Shown here: positions 7,814 through 16,805 of the stretch, one piece after another
Layout of the letters: each line of letters starts with the position of its first letter
Numbering within the stretch: the first letter of the stretch is position 1
Assembly (NCBI GenBank): GCA_965248175.1
Contig: OZ252093.1
Location: 62,001-126,000, forward strand
Source of the DNA: VXPQ01 sp965248175
GTDB taxonomy: Bacteria; Bacteroidota; Rhodothermia; Rhodothermales; VXPQ01
Reading direction: 5' to 3'
DNA: 64,000 bases
The notes under the pieces: generated by a model
The model's database searches: none
The model's input: only the letters and a program-made list of their open reading frames with translations
What the model was told of the DNA's origin: nothing
Made by a program: the position numbers and the translations under genes

Positions 7814-7850
7814 AAAAGCGCTGATTCTCGCCTATTTCGAGCGCTTTTTT
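7814..7850 (+). terminator. Rho-independent terminator after the GntR-IclR regulator
   Basis: AAAAGCGCT and AGCGCTTTT form a 9-bp stem with a 17-nt loop, followed by a T run ending at 7850. It lies 39 bp after the regulator stop codon. Confidence 0.8.
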
Positions 7851-7927
7851 GTTCGGGCCAGGTGACAATTTTGTATTGCGAACCCACTAGGTGCATCCTA
7901 CCACCGGTCCGTTGCGCCCCGTTGCAC

Positions 7928-7957
7928 ATTGTGTATGCATTGTGTACATTGTGTACA
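7928..7957. promoter_or_regulatory. Three direct repeats ATTGTGTAY upstream of the isomerase gene
   Basis: ATTGTGTAT, ATTGTGTAC and ATTGTGTAC begin at 7928, 7939 and 7948, spaced 11 and 9 bp, and include two GTAC centres as in FCD-GntR operators. They end about 38 bp before the isomerase start at 7995, so they overlap the expected promoter region. Confidence 0.5.
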
Positions 7958-7994
7958 TCGGTTGCGAAAGTTTATAGTCTAGCTAAAGGAACAG

Positions 7995-8888
7995 ATGTAC
8001 GGAGTGAGCCCCGCGTTCATTTTCTCCCGCTATGGCAAGGACTTCGGGATTTCAGATTTCAGCGCCGCCTTGAAGGAGGCAGCAAGTCTCGGGTACGAGG
8101 GTTATCAGGGAGAAGTGTTCCGCGAAGAACGACTCGGCGAATGGTCGACGGGAGGTGCGCGCGCCGTGCACGACGTGGCGACGTCCCTTGGGATGACGAT
8201 GACACAGTTCGTTGCCCACTTCATGCTGAAGTACTTCTCTAGGCCCGAACATCTGGATGCCGAAACAGGAAAGGACTCTCTGAGACGGGTGGTCGAGATC
8301 GCGAAGACGTCTGACTGGACCGAGGTGCTGACAGTGCCGATGGCCGCACTCGAGGTTGACTGGAACACCGTATCGGGACCCAATTGGTACGCAGACGTGC
8401 GCAAGCGTCTGCATGAGAAACTTGCCGGGTTTCTGCACATCGTTGTTGATGCAGGGCTGAGGCTGGCTGTCGAAATCCTACCCTATTCGGTAATGGGAGG
8501 CATGGCCGGGTTCCAAGAGGTCTGCCGTGTACTCGATTCACCTGATCTTGGTATCAACCTCGATACCGGACATGCTTGGGTGTCCGGTGAGATCGTACCG
8601 TTGCTCCCCTTCCTACTGCAGGATCGAATTTTCGGCGTACATCTTAGCGACAATGACGGGACGGTGAACAAGTCACTTGCGCCAGGCCGAGGAACTATCG
8701 ACTGGGTTCCTCTGCTGGACAATCTCGCCTCGGCCGGTTATACCGGGAGTCTCGATATCGAAATCGCCTGCGAGGCAAACGAGGTGATCGAGGCCTATCG
8801 CGAAGGCAAGGCCTACCTCGAATCGTGCCTGGAGCAGTGCCGATTTTACCAGCCTACCCGGGTGACCAAGCAGCAACAATCGACTTGA
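7995..8888 (+). CDS. Sugar phosphate isomerase/epimerase, xylose-isomerase-like TIM barrel
   Basis: The 297-residue protein fits the AP-endonuclease-2/xylose-isomerase-like TIM barrel. Likely metal ligands are the Glu of LAVEILPY, the Asp/His of NLDTGHAW, the His of GVHLSDNDG and the Glu near SLDIEIAC. Such enzymes interconvert keto- and aldo-sugars or epimerise them; the exact substrate is not readable. It has its own upstream region with repeats at 7928-7957, follows the regulator's terminator and is followed 12 bp later by the broken cupin gene, so the two probably form an operon for an unusual sugar. Confidence 0.82.
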   Translation: MYGVSPAFIFSRYGKDFGISDFSAALKEAASLGYEGYQGEVFREERLGEWSTGGARAVHDVATSLGMTMTQFVAHFMLKYFSRPEHLDAETGKDSLRRVVEIAKTSDWTEVLTVPMAALEVDWNTVSGPNWYADVRKRLHEKLAGFLHIVVDAGLRLAVEILPYSVMGGMAGFQEVCRVLDSPDLGINLDTGHAWVSGEIVPLLPFLLQDRIFGVHLSDNDGTVNKSLAPGRGTIDWVPLLDNLASAGYTGSLDIEIACEANEVIEAYREGKAYLESCLEQCRFYQPTRVTKQQQST

Positions 8889-8900
8889 GCCCTAAGCACC

Positions 8901-9437
8901 GTGGACCCCACCGACCGAGAGTCTTTCCGTGGTCAGGCTCTAAAGATGATCTCCCAATCCGGCTTTGTGCTCTCAGCCGGCGATTTGAGTGCGCTTGCCG
9001 TTGACGATTTCGGTCTCGGTCACTTTGAGTCGGAAGGATTCGTCTGGGTAGATCTCTTGCGAAGCGCCAAGGTCAGGGTCGCTCTCATCACGTTGTTACC
9101 CGGCCAGTCCTTGCCACAGCATGTACATCCGCCGTATGAAGGTGAGGCTGGAAAGGAAGAGACGATGCGTGTGTTGTGGGGCTAGGCGAGAATCTATGTG
9201 CCAGGGCCCGCCAATAACCCGAATGTGGCGGTGCCGCCGGGAAAAGAAGCTTACTACACTGTCTATCACGAGGTGATCCTCGAAGCGGGTGACCAGTACG
9301 CCATCTCGTCGAACACCGAACACTGGTTTCAGGGTGGGCCGGAGGGCGCAGTCACCATCACGTTTCAGAATCGTGTAGACGAGACGCGCAACATCTTCAA
9401 GGACGGGAGGGGCTGTCCAATCAAACTGACTGATTGA
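8901..9437 (+). pseudogene. D-lyxose-isomerase-like cupin with an in-frame TAG
   Basis: From a GTG at 8901 the frame encodes a YdaE-type D-lyxose isomerase cupin, but codon 95 is TAG (9183-9185) and the same frame then continues open to 9437. Upstream is PQHVHPPYEGEAGKEETMRV with the metal-binding H-x-H and the Glu; downstream is YHEVILEAGDQYAISSNTEH with the remaining His. The paralogue at 13337-13882 has GNLRFYVPG in place of WG*ARIYVPG, so the stop is one substitution in an otherwise aligned sequence. It is either a fresh pseudogene, a readthrough case or a sequencing error. Confidence 0.85.
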
Positions 9438-9521
9438 AAGTGTCCGCCAGAGCCCAAAGAACTCTTTCATGCAACGCGTATCCACTCCGAACGCGGTGGG
9501 CTCGCCTGATTTACGTGCCGG

Positions 9522-12254
9522 CTAACGGTTCAGGACGACGATAAGCCGTCTGGCTTGCAGTGTGTCTCCGTCATCCAGGTGCATTAGGTATATCCCCGGC
9601 GAGACAAGAGGCAGATCCACCTCGACCCAATACGAGCCCGGATGAACACGAACGTCATGCATGTATCCCGCCTTTCGCCCAAGTATGTCATACAGGGCAA
9701 TGTGGATGGAGGTTGGCCTGCAAGCTTCGACCGGTATGGTAACGCGATCATGAACTGGATTTGGATAGGGACTGCCGACGGCATGGCGGCAATTAGTCTC
9801 GGGTGTTATCACCGATGTTGCTGCAGCATCGTATGCACCTGGTGAACCCCCTACCGAAGAGCTCGTACGCCAACTGGACGGCGAATTTGGCGGACGTTGT
9901 TGGTCCGGTTGCACAAGGACCAGCGAGTAGCCGCGCCCGTCGGCTCCCTCTGGCCAGGGCGTTTTATCCCTGTACTCCATTTCCCAGATGACATCTCCAA
10001 ACGCGTGCTCGAGTGCCACCGACTCACCCTTGTTGGACAGTCGCCCCGTGTATTGTCCGAATGGACCGAACCCGTACCGCTGGCGGAAAGCCGCCGAGTC
10101 AGAGGCAAGAACGAGAAACGCTCCCGGTTCTATGCTTGTAGGGTAGGAGAAGGCGAAGCCAATCCCGTCAGAGAATGACGCTCCGTAAAGATCAATAGTG
10201 GTGTTCCCCGTGTTCTGCAGCTCGATGAATTCGCAGTCGTCCGGGTCGCGCTGCATGCATTGGTCCGGGTGGTACATCAGCTCGGTAACCTTGACGGGTA
10301 CATAGTCGGCCTCAATTATGAAGAGCGCCTCATGGAGGGGGCTCCATGTTGCTTCGTCGTGTATCCGTGCCCGAACCAGCGTCGTCCGGTCTATTTGAAC
10401 CGAAGCGTTGGACCTCGCTGTTAATGCATGAGGTGAAACATCTCCGCCGGGCAGGCGCGGATCGGCGCCGTCCGTTGTGTAGAGAATCTCGCCAGATCCT
10501 AAGGGGTTTGGATTCGAGATACTGAGTGTCGTCGCTCCCTCCACCTCACCGCCAGGTATACTGAAGGCTGCAGGCAACAATGAGGGATAGTAGCCTTCCC
10601 TTCTAAGTGCGGATATGAATCTCTCCACGTTTCCATTCATGAGTGCGTCGACGGCGTCAACTTCATTCTGCCAATCGACGTCCCGCGTGCGGGTAGGGTG
10701 CCCGCGTTCTTCCATGGCATCGCCCCACCGTGCAGACTCTGCTACAATTGCCACCCTGACGTGGTCGTTGAGTTGTTGCCACCTCAGACGAGATGCATCG
10801 TCGGAAAGCGCCCCTCCGTTGAAGGAGTGTTTGTAGACCCGATCTGCAAACATCATCATGAAGTCAGGATTTTTGCGCAATGCGTGCCACAGCCCGCCAG
10901 CGTTTGCACGCGTACTGTTAGTACCTGATCTGAAGTCCGGATGTACCCAGGCGCCTCCGGACGAGTAGCTTCCAGTCTTGTACCAGGACCATTCATTGTC
11001 CCACCCGAAGAATTGCGTTTTACCGGGAGGTACATTTCGAACCGCCGCCCACCAGTTGTTGCGTGGCCAGTCGGTCATCCGAGTGAACCACGTCAGCATG
11101 ACATAGTCTGCGAAGGATTCGACATCGATGTACTCTCGTATCAAAGCATAGTTGGATGGGTTGCCGAGGGCACGCCGCATGATATCTCCTGTGAGCGTGT
11201 TCCACCGCACAGGGTCGCCGCTGCGTGCACCGCCGTGGCTTATCGAAAACCACTCTTCCCTATCGCCACCGAAATATGCTGAGGCAAACCACGAGTCCGG
11301 TCTTTCGGTAGGATTGTACAGGCCCCAGTAAAGGCCGTTAATGTAGAGATGGACGAATACGCCCCTTGCGCCAACACCCGACATGGATAGCTGGGTGTCA
11401 CGGTACCACTGGTCGCGAGTATAGGCGGCCTTGCCGTCGTTCCAGCTTCGTGCCCAGCAACGGTTATTGCCACCCCGCAATACAATGCGATCGAACCTGT
11501 CAGTCGCTGAATCGCCGTGAAAAAGGGCACGCCTGAAGAGGTCGGTGTCGAACTTCCCATCACCGTACTCGGAGCGAAAAGTCAGACGAAGTGACCTCTT
11601 GAGCCGATCGTGGCTGTGCGCGACCAGTCCTCCCACGCTTGCGTGACTTGCTTCGGGGTCGTCTGGATACAGGATCTCAACGGTAACCACTTCCTCTGCG
11701 TCACCATCATAGACCTGCCAGAACAGGTCGCGATTCATTGATAGCGAAATCGTAGGGATCGCAAGTAATCCGGCCCTGATCTCATCGCTGTAAGAAGGAT
11801 GGTCAACGATTTCCGGATCCATTTCATAGTCGTGGTCGACATCCCCCCTACCGGCCGAGTATCTGTCGGCCTTCCAGCCATCGATTTCCTTCGGCTGTCG
11901 GACTACATCGTTCACAAAAATGTAGGTATGCGTTTCCACATCCGACACCTGGCCGTCTGGAAGCGCCGCGACGGCCTTGACCACGATGGTCTTGTATATG
12001 TACAGATCTTCTTCAAATGCAAAACCTTCCGACGGTGTAGGCGTGCTTCCGTCAACCGTGTAGTAAATGGTGGCCCCCGGGTCGTTGGCGCCTACAATGA
12101 TGTGGAATGGAGCATCATAGAATCCCCTCTCTACGCTAAAGGAGGGTCGCTGGGGCTGAGCGGCCAGAAGGAGAGGCGTCAGGAGAAGCGCGAGCACAGC
12201 GATGCCAATGCCCTTGATCCTGATGCGAGATGCCTCCGGGCGATGCCACACCAT
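9522..12254 (-). CDS. Secreted CotH-kinase-family protein with lamin-tail and T9SS domains
   Basis: The 910-residue protein starts with a signal peptide (IAVLALLLTPLLLAAQP). Domains in order: chitobiase-C-like module (about 38-110, GATIYYTVDGSTPTPSEG); CotH domain (about 160-560, FDRIVLRGGNNRCWARSWN, VFVHLYINGLYWGLYNPTER, FFGWDNEWSW); second chitobiase-C module (about 565-640, GEILYTTDGADPRLPGG); lamin-tail domain (about 650-770, VTELMYHP, FIELQNTG); and a C-terminal sorting domain with SPYPNPVHDRV (about 830-910). CotH proteins are atypical kinases of secreted proteins in Bacillus and are often encoded near VTC and DUF4956 genes; in this window such a pair lies at 36.6-38.2 kb. It should be exported by T9SS. 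Confidence 0.87.
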   Translation of the reverse strand: MVWHRPEASRIRIKGIGIAVLALLLTPLLLAAQPQRPSFSVERGFYDAPFHIIVGANDPGATIYYTVDGSTPTPSEGFAFEEDLYIYKTIVVKAVAALPDGQVSDVETHTYIFVNDVVRQPKEIDGWKADRYSAGRGDVDHDYEMDPEIVDHPSYSDEIRAGLLAIPTISLSMNRDLFWQVYDGDAEEVVTVEILYPDDPEASHASVGGLVAHSHDRLKRSLRLTFRSEYGDGKFDTDLFRRALFHGDSATDRFDRIVLRGGNNRCWARSWNDGKAAYTRDQWYRDTQLSMSGVGARGVFVHLYINGLYWGLYNPTERPDSWFASAYFGGDREEWFSISHGGARSGDPVRWNTLTGDIMRRALGNPSNYALIREYIDVESFADYVMLTWFTRMTDWPRNNWWAAVRNVPPGKTQFFGWDNEWSWYKTGSYSSGGAWVHPDFRSGTNSTRANAGGLWHALRKNPDFMMMFADRVYKHSFNGGALSDDASRLRWQQLNDHVRVAIVAESARWGDAMEERGHPTRTRDVDWQNEVDAVDALMNGNVERFISALRREGYYPSLLPAAFSIPGGEVEGATTLSISNPNPLGSGEILYTTDGADPRLPGGDVSPHALTARSNASVQIDRTTLVRARIHDEATWSPLHEALFIIEADYVPVKVTELMYHPDQCMQRDPDDCEFIELQNTGNTTIDLYGASFSDGIGFAFSYPTSIEPGAFLVLASDSAAFRQRYGFGPFGQYTGRLSNKGESVALEHAFGDVIWEMEYRDKTPWPEGADGRGYSLVLVQPDQQRPPNSPSSWRTSSSVGGSPGAYDAAATSVITPETNCRHAVGSPYPNPVHDRVTIPVEACRPTSIHIALYDILGRKAGYMHDVRVHPGSYWVEVDLPLVSPGIYLMHLDDGDTLQARRLIVVLNR

Positions 12255-12351
12255 ACCTGAGCGCGCTCCGATAACGCGTAAACTCGTTTCAGTCGTTGAG
12301 GTTGTCTGCCGGTATGCTACTCCGAAGCCTTCAGACCGGCGTCCGACCGCT

Positions 12352-13314
12352 TCACGTCACCCGGTAGATCTCTCGGTTCACCAGATCCATTAGTTCTTCG
12401 GCGTTCTCCTCCTCCATCAAACGAAGGTACTTGGCACGATCAAGATCCTGAACCAGTCGCCAGATCCCCAGGCTGATGTCCGAATGGCTGTTAAAGAACC
12501 GAAGCATATCGAAGACTCGCGGCGAAGCATCGGTTGTGAAGTACTTGTCGTACCCGAATTCCATCGCATAGAACAGAAATTCTACGTAATGGAGAAAATT
12601 CCGTGTTGCGCCCACCAGGTCCCAATCAAATCGGTTGTCGTTGTCGTTCGTGTGCAAATAGTAGTCGACGCCGGATTCTACGCAAAGAGCAATACTCTGC
12701 GCCGGGTTTTCCGCCGCATACATGGCATGGCCGAAGTCGATGGTTACCCCGACACTTGGGTTGCCAACCTCTTTTAGCAACAGCAACGTCTTCGCACACG
12801 TTGACAAATGACAGTGTACCCTCGTTTCAGAGAACTTGTACTCGATGAAGAGAGGGATTTCAGGCAGGTAGTCGGCCGCTTCTCCAACGGTTTCGATCAT
12901 GTATCGCCACGCCTTGGCGTAGTTGACCTGAAACAGATTGTCGTACCCGTCGGTAAGCGGGCAACACGTCACGTGGGGAGCGCCAACCTTTTTTGCATAA
13001 TCCTTGGCGCCCTTGATTATCTCGATCGCGTGCCTTCTGATTTCCGGATCAGGCCGCGACAACGCCCCAGGTACGACCCGCGGTTCCTTCTTGATGTTGG
13101 CATTGATCGCCGCGAAGTTCAGACCGCGCTCGTCCATCCAGGACTTGGTTTCCACGGGGTCCCCAGTTTCGTAAGGGTAGACGATCTCAATGCCGTCGAC
13201 ACCCTTGATCTGGGTTACGAGGTCCAGTCGTTCGCGAACAGATGTAGGCTGTTGGTACTCGGAGAACCTGTCCTGCGTTCGACCGAGGAACGCTGTAATG
13301 ATGCTGAGTTTCAT
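12352..13314 (-). CDS. Sugar isomerase/epimerase, TIM barrel
   Basis: The 320-residue protein is a xylose-isomerase-like TIM barrel. Likely metal-binding elements are FIEYKFSE (Glu), VGVTIDFGHAMYA (Asp, His), YLHTNDNDNRFDWD (His, Asp) and KYFTTDASPRV. The spacing differs from the enzymes at 7995 and 33194, and it resembles the subgroup annotated as L-rhamnose or xylose isomerase-like. It lies 22 bp downstream of the lyxose-isomerase-type cupin, so the two are probably co-transcribed and act in the same sugar pathway. The substrate is unknown. Confidence 0.82.
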   Translation of the reverse strand: MKLSIITAFLGRTQDRFSEYQQPTSVRERLDLVTQIKGVDGIEIVYPYETGDPVETKSWMDERGLNFAAINANIKKEPRVVPGALSRPDPEIRRHAIEIIKGAKDYAKKVGAPHVTCCPLTDGYDNLFQVNYAKAWRYMIETVGEAADYLPEIPLFIEYKFSETRVHCHLSTCAKTLLLLKEVGNPSVGVTIDFGHAMYAAENPAQSIALCVESGVDYYLHTNDNDNRFDWDLVGATRNFLHYVEFLFYAMEFGYDKYFTTDASPRVFDMLRFFNSHSDISLGIWRLVQDLDRAKYLRLMEEENAEELMDLVNREIYRVT

Positions 13315-13336
13315 AATGGTCTATGTCTGTGTGGTC

Positions 13337-13882
13337 TTAGTCTTCCACGATTTTGGTGGACCGAATGATGTTTGGATCGGTGAATCCGTCGAGGCCGTCC
13401 CGAACACACGTTGAGAACGAGTAAAGCACGCAACCCTCTGGTCCCGCCTGAAACCAGTGTTTCGTCCCTGGTGGCAGGTGAATCTGCTCACCAGGCCGCA
13501 AGACCACTTCGTGTCGCATGGTGTAGTAATCATCCTTTCCGGCTGGGATAAATCCCACCGTCATATTGTCGTCACCCGGGACATAGAATCTCAGGTTCCC
13601 GGATATCGAACGAACGATCTCCTCCTTGCCGGGATCGTCGCTGACGGGAGGGTGCCAGTGTTCCGGCTCAGTCTGATTGGGAAAGAGGACCAGCACTTTG
13701 GCACTGATGCGATCGGTACTGAAGTAGGTCAGGATCTGGACACCCTCAACTTCAAGCTGGCCTAATCCAAAATCTACGGCTTCGATATCCTGTTTTTCCT
13801 TCTCGGTGATGACGATACCGGCTTCTTCGATCATGTCGGCGGCTCGTTTCCGGGCCTTGTTGACTTCGGATCTGGTTATCAT
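13337..13882 (-). CDS. D-lyxose isomerase-like cupin (YdaE type)
   Basis: The 181-residue protein is a single cupin. It has VDFGLGQLEVEGVQIL, PNQTEPEHWHPP (H-x-H metal site), GKEEIVRSISG (Glu), MRHEVVLRPGEQIHLPPGTK and HWFQAGPEGCV (His), which follow the layout of the sigma-B-controlled D-lyxose isomerase YdaE. It would interconvert an aldose and a ketose with a divalent metal. It is the first gene of a two-gene minus-strand unit with the TIM-barrel enzyme at 12352. A broken paralogue is at 8901-9437. Confidence 0.85.
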   Translation of the reverse strand: MITRSEVNKARKRAADMIEEAGIVITEKEKQDIEAVDFGLGQLEVEGVQILTYFSTDRISAKVLVLFPNQTEPEHWHPPVSDDPGKEEIVRSISGNLRFYVPGDDNMTVGFIPAGKDDYYTMRHEVVLRPGEQIHLPPGTKHWFQAGPEGCVLYSFSTCVRDGLDGFTDPNIIRSTKIVED

Positions 13883-13989
13883 AGCTTCGCTTCTCGAGTT
13901 TTTGTCTCGTTATTCGAGTTTATACTAATTGGAGCAGGACAGCGAATCGAAAAGGGCGTTTTCCAAACCTAATGACGGTTTTGACGCTT

Positions 13990-14184
13990 TCACTTGGACG
14001 GAACCAGCACGTATCGCAACGATTGGTACACCCAGCCCGGTGACCAAACCCTGCGATAAGTGATAGACCCGTTCTCGGAAGCGAGCCAAACAGGCCATTG
14101 GAGGTCATTTTCGCACTTGCTCGGTTGCGCCACAAGTGCACCATGACAATTCTCCTCCAGCCAAAACGTGTTGCCATCAATCAA
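13990..14184 (-). pseudogene. Short unrecognised frame, possibly the C-terminal remnant of a secreted protein
   Basis: A 64-residue frame (WLEENCHGALVAQ, WPVWLASENGSITYRRVW) has protein-like composition but no domain I recognise. It fills part of the 344-bp space between the cupin gene and a transposase remnant; the rest of that space shows no coding. It may be a C-terminal scrap of a beta-sandwich or propeller protein whose front was lost when the neighbouring transposon inserted. Low confidence. Confidence 0.25.
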
Positions 14185-14190
14185 TGTACA

Positions 14191-14204
14191 CTATGTATAC
14201 ATAG
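14191..14204. promoter_or_regulatory. Perfect 14-bp palindrome, GntR-type operator candidate
   Basis: CTATGTATACATAG is a perfect palindrome centred on GTATAC. It is flanked by AATGTACA and GAATACAA half-sites and lies about 310 bp upstream of the cupin/isomerase pair. Its GTATAC core matches the general FCD-GntR operator pattern and the other repeats in this region. Confidence 0.5.
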
Positions 14205-14226
14205 AATACAACCACGCAGGACTCGG

Positions 14227-14998
14227 CGTGCCGAGAGGGTTCCGAGACGCGGGTGCGCCCGGACCCGAAGCTTCGGCGTCTGTGTGGGTGGGAGCGGCTG
14301 AGCGATGTACCGAGCGAAGCGACGTTTTCGCGTGGTTCAGCGAGTTTGCGGAAGCTGCGTTACCGGCTCGGATGCACACGGCGTTGATTAAAGCGGGGTA
14401 TGCGGAGCAAATCGTTGGTCATATTTCGCGGGATGCGACGGCGATAGAGGCGCGGGAGAAGCCTGCGCCGAAGGAAAAGAAGCCGCAGCGACCGAAGCGC
14501 AAGCCGGGGCGTCCTCGCAAGGGGGAGGAGCGTCCAAAGGAGCCAAGTCGGTTGGAGCGTCAGCGTGTGATGCGTCTGGAGGAGATGTTGGACGAGTTAC
14601 CGAAGCAGTGTGCGGTGGGTGTCAAGCGCAATGCGAAGGGGTATAAGGACTGGTGGATTGGATACAAGTTGCACATGGACGTGGCCGACGGGGGTATTCC
14701 GATCGGTTGCATTGTCTCGTCTGCGTCCCTGCATGACAGCCAGGCAGCCATTCCATTGGCGACGATGACCGTTGCGCGTGTGCGGAACCTGTACGACCTG
14801 ATGGACAGTGCGTATGACGCGGAGGAGATTCGCGCGCACAGTGAAAGCCTGGACCATGTGCCGATCATTGACGATAATCCGCGGCGCAAGGGTACAGCGG
14901 AGCGCAGCCGTGAGGTAAGGGCGCAGCGTGCAGCTGGGTTTGTTCCGCCGCAGCGAGCGCGGTACAAGGAGCGTTCAACGTTGTACCCACACTATTGA
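14227..14998 (+). pseudogene. IS4-superfamily-type DDE transposase remnant (truncated, frameshifted)
   Basis: The remnant begins in one frame with RPDPKLRRLCGWERLS and PSEATFSR, then shifts by one base near 14332 into the frame reading FSEFAEAALPARMHTALI, ISRDATAIEAREKP, WWIGYKLHMDVADGGIPI, SASLHDSQAAIPLA and LMDSAYDAEEIRAHS. This is a DDE_Tnp_1-type transposase. It ends at RYKERST, where the conserved RVNGRLK region with the catalytic Glu should follow; the last residues (LYPHY) are foreign. No inverted repeats are recognisable, so both ends are lost and the element is dead. Confidence 0.85.
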
Positions 14999-15023
14999 GA
15001 GGGAAGAGCCCTTGCTTTTAAGG

Positions 15024-15046
15024 ATTGCAATGTGTACAATGTGCAC
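15024..15046. promoter_or_regulatory. Operator-like repeat upstream of the T9SS cargo gene
   Basis: ATTGCAATGTGTACAATGTGCAC contains two ATGTGYAC units 11 bp apart and one GTAC centre. It is the same type of repeat as at 7928-7957 and lies 143 bp before the start at 15189, after the transposase remnant. Nothing else is recognisable between 15000 and 15188. Confidence 0.35.
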
Positions 15047-15188
15047 GGGATATAACGGAGACGCGATAATAACGGGTCATGGCGTAGCCAGTAGCCGATT
15101 GGTTTTGCCTGTCCTCGACTTGCTTGCGATCCGATGGATGACCACTAACAACACGCCGTTTTCGAGTTTAACCCACCCGGACTAAGTC

Positions 15189-16745
15189 ATGAAAAACACT
15201 ACGATTCCCCGACTATTGGGTCGGGCCCTTTTCATTATAGTGCTCCTGCCTGTCATGAGTTTGAGCCTATATGCCCAGCAGGTGCCGAGCATCACCGCGT
15301 TTAACCTTATAGATGCGGATACGGATACCCCGATAGCCGTTCTCGAAGACGGGTACGAACTTCCGCTGGACTCTCTGGCCAGCCGGAACATCAATATTGA
15401 GGCGATTGCCGACTCGGGCGATTTTTCTATTCGCCGGGTTCACTTCCACTTGGCCACCGATGGGGTTTGGGATTACTATCGCAGAGGCGAATCAGTTGCT
15501 CCATACGCTCTATGGGGCGATAATCCCAACACCGGTGACTTTTTCCCCGGGAATCTCGATCCGGCGGCCTACATGGTGTCGGCCACCCCCTATTACCATC
15601 CCGACCCTGTAGGGGACCCGGACACCCAGATACCGGGGGACTCGCTTATCGTGTCCTTCACAGCGACGGGTACAGCCGCCACATACGGGCTGGATACGAC
15701 CCTGGTCATCACCGACTGGATACTGTCTGATGGAGCAGGAGAAGACAGGGATGATCTAGATCTCTTCTCGCTCGAGGATGGCATGAATCTCTACCGGGGG
15801 GACGAAGAGGGCGACGTGCCAGACAGCCTGTATATCCGTGCAGAAGGCACTAACATCGCTAGCATATTCTTTGTGCTTACGGGTGCGGGGGTAGATGAGG
15901 AGACAGATGATGGGACTGGGACAATGCCTTATGAGAAGTCGGAAAGGGGTGCGCCCTTCGACATCTTTTCAGATCCGCATCACACCGAATCCGGTGTCAT
16001 GAACCTCAAGGCGACTCCTTGGTCCCTCAGCCCTCCTGGTACCGGTAATGAGGGCATCTCGACGGAGATAAACATCGCTTTCCCTGGTTTCGTTCTGATA
16101 GATGCGGATGCCGACATGCCCATCATGGAAATTGCCGATGGCGATACCCTCGACCTGTCCGCGCAAACGACAAACATTAACATTCAGGCTGCATTCCTGA
16201 ACGTAGGCAGCGTGGTTTTCACGGTTGAGGGTGGAGATTTGACGAAGACAGAGACGGCGGCGCCATATGCAATCGCGGGAGACACAGGAGGAGATTACTT
16301 TCCGTGGGACGAGAACAGCAGTGGCATTCCCCGTTTTGAGGCAGGGACGTACACGCTCACGGCCACTCCATACTCGGAAGCCGGAGGTGCCGGCGATCCT
16401 GGAAGGAGCGTTTCGGCGACCTTCCACGTCACCGGGATGTTCATTGTTGACGTGGATGACGCTCCCGAGATCCCTGATGGGTTTGCTATCGAGAGTCTAT
16501 ATCCCAATCCGTTCAATCCGACGACGACGATGCGCGTCACCCTGGACCGAAGCGGTGATTATCAGATGCGCGTCTTCAATGTACTTGGACAGCTCGTTGA
16601 GCAGCGCTCGTTCGCAAACCAGATACCCGGTTCCGTGTCGGTGCCTGTAAGCATGGAAGGCCGTGCAAGCGGTATGTACTTCTTTGCTTTCGAGCAGACG
16701 GCCACCGGAAAGGTTGTGACTGCAAAGGCAGTGTTGATGAAATGA
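15189..16745 (+). CDS. Secreted T9SS cargo protein with repeated LIDADTD modules
   Basis: The 518-residue protein has a signal peptide (ALFIIVLLPVMSLSLYAQQ) and two clear copies of a beta-rich module opening FNLIDADTDTPIAVLEDG (about residue 37) and FVLIDADADMPIMEIADGD (about residue 298), each leading to an APYALWGDNP- or APYAIAGDTG-type segment and TPY. Modules of this type are seen beside carbohydrate-binding modules in Bacteroidota adhesins. The C-terminus (about 435-518) is a type A sorting domain with ESLYPNPFNPTTTMRV. There is no catalytic signature, so a binding or structural role at the cell surface is the most that can be said. A strong stem-loop follows the stop. Confidence 0.8.
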   Translation: MKNTTIPRLLGRALFIIVLLPVMSLSLYAQQVPSITAFNLIDADTDTPIAVLEDGYELPLDSLASRNINIEAIADSGDFSIRRVHFHLATDGVWDYYRRGESVAPYALWGDNPNTGDFFPGNLDPAAYMVSATPYYHPDPVGDPDTQIPGDSLIVSFTATGTAATYGLDTTLVITDWILSDGAGEDRDDLDLFSLEDGMNLYRGDEEGDVPDSLYIRAEGTNIASIFFVLTGAGVDEETDDGTGTMPYEKSERGAPFDIFSDPHHTESGVMNLKATPWSLSPPGTGNEGISTEINIAFPGFVLIDADADMPIMEIADGDTLDLSAQTTNINIQAAFLNVGSVVFTVEGGDLTKTETAAPYAIAGDTGGDYFPWDENSSGIPRFEAGTYTLTATPYSEAGGAGDPGRSVSATFHVTGMFIVDVDDAPEIPDGFAIESLYPNPFNPTTTMRVTLDRSGDYQMRVFNVLGQLVEQRSFANQIPGSVSVPVSMEGRASGMYFFAFEQTATGKVVTAKAVLMK

Positions 16746-16768
16746 AGTAGGGGAAGGATATCCGTTCC

Positions 16769-16798
16769 GAGCGCGGCGGGGCAATCCCCGCCGCGCTC
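16769..16798 (+). terminator. GC-rich stem-loop after the cargo gene
   Basis: GAGCGCGGCGGGG pairs with CCCCGCCGCGCTC across a CAAT tetraloop, a perfect 13-bp stem 23 bp after the stop codon. There is no long T run after it, so it may work as a processing or stabilising structure or as a weak bidirectional terminator. Confidence 0.6.
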
Positions 16799-16805
16799 GT
16801 GATAC

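Noticed and set aside
7905..7960. Microsatellite-type phase-variation tract upstream of the isomerase
   Set aside because: The repeats are 9-11 bp apart with GTAC centres, which fits binding sites better than slippage tracts.
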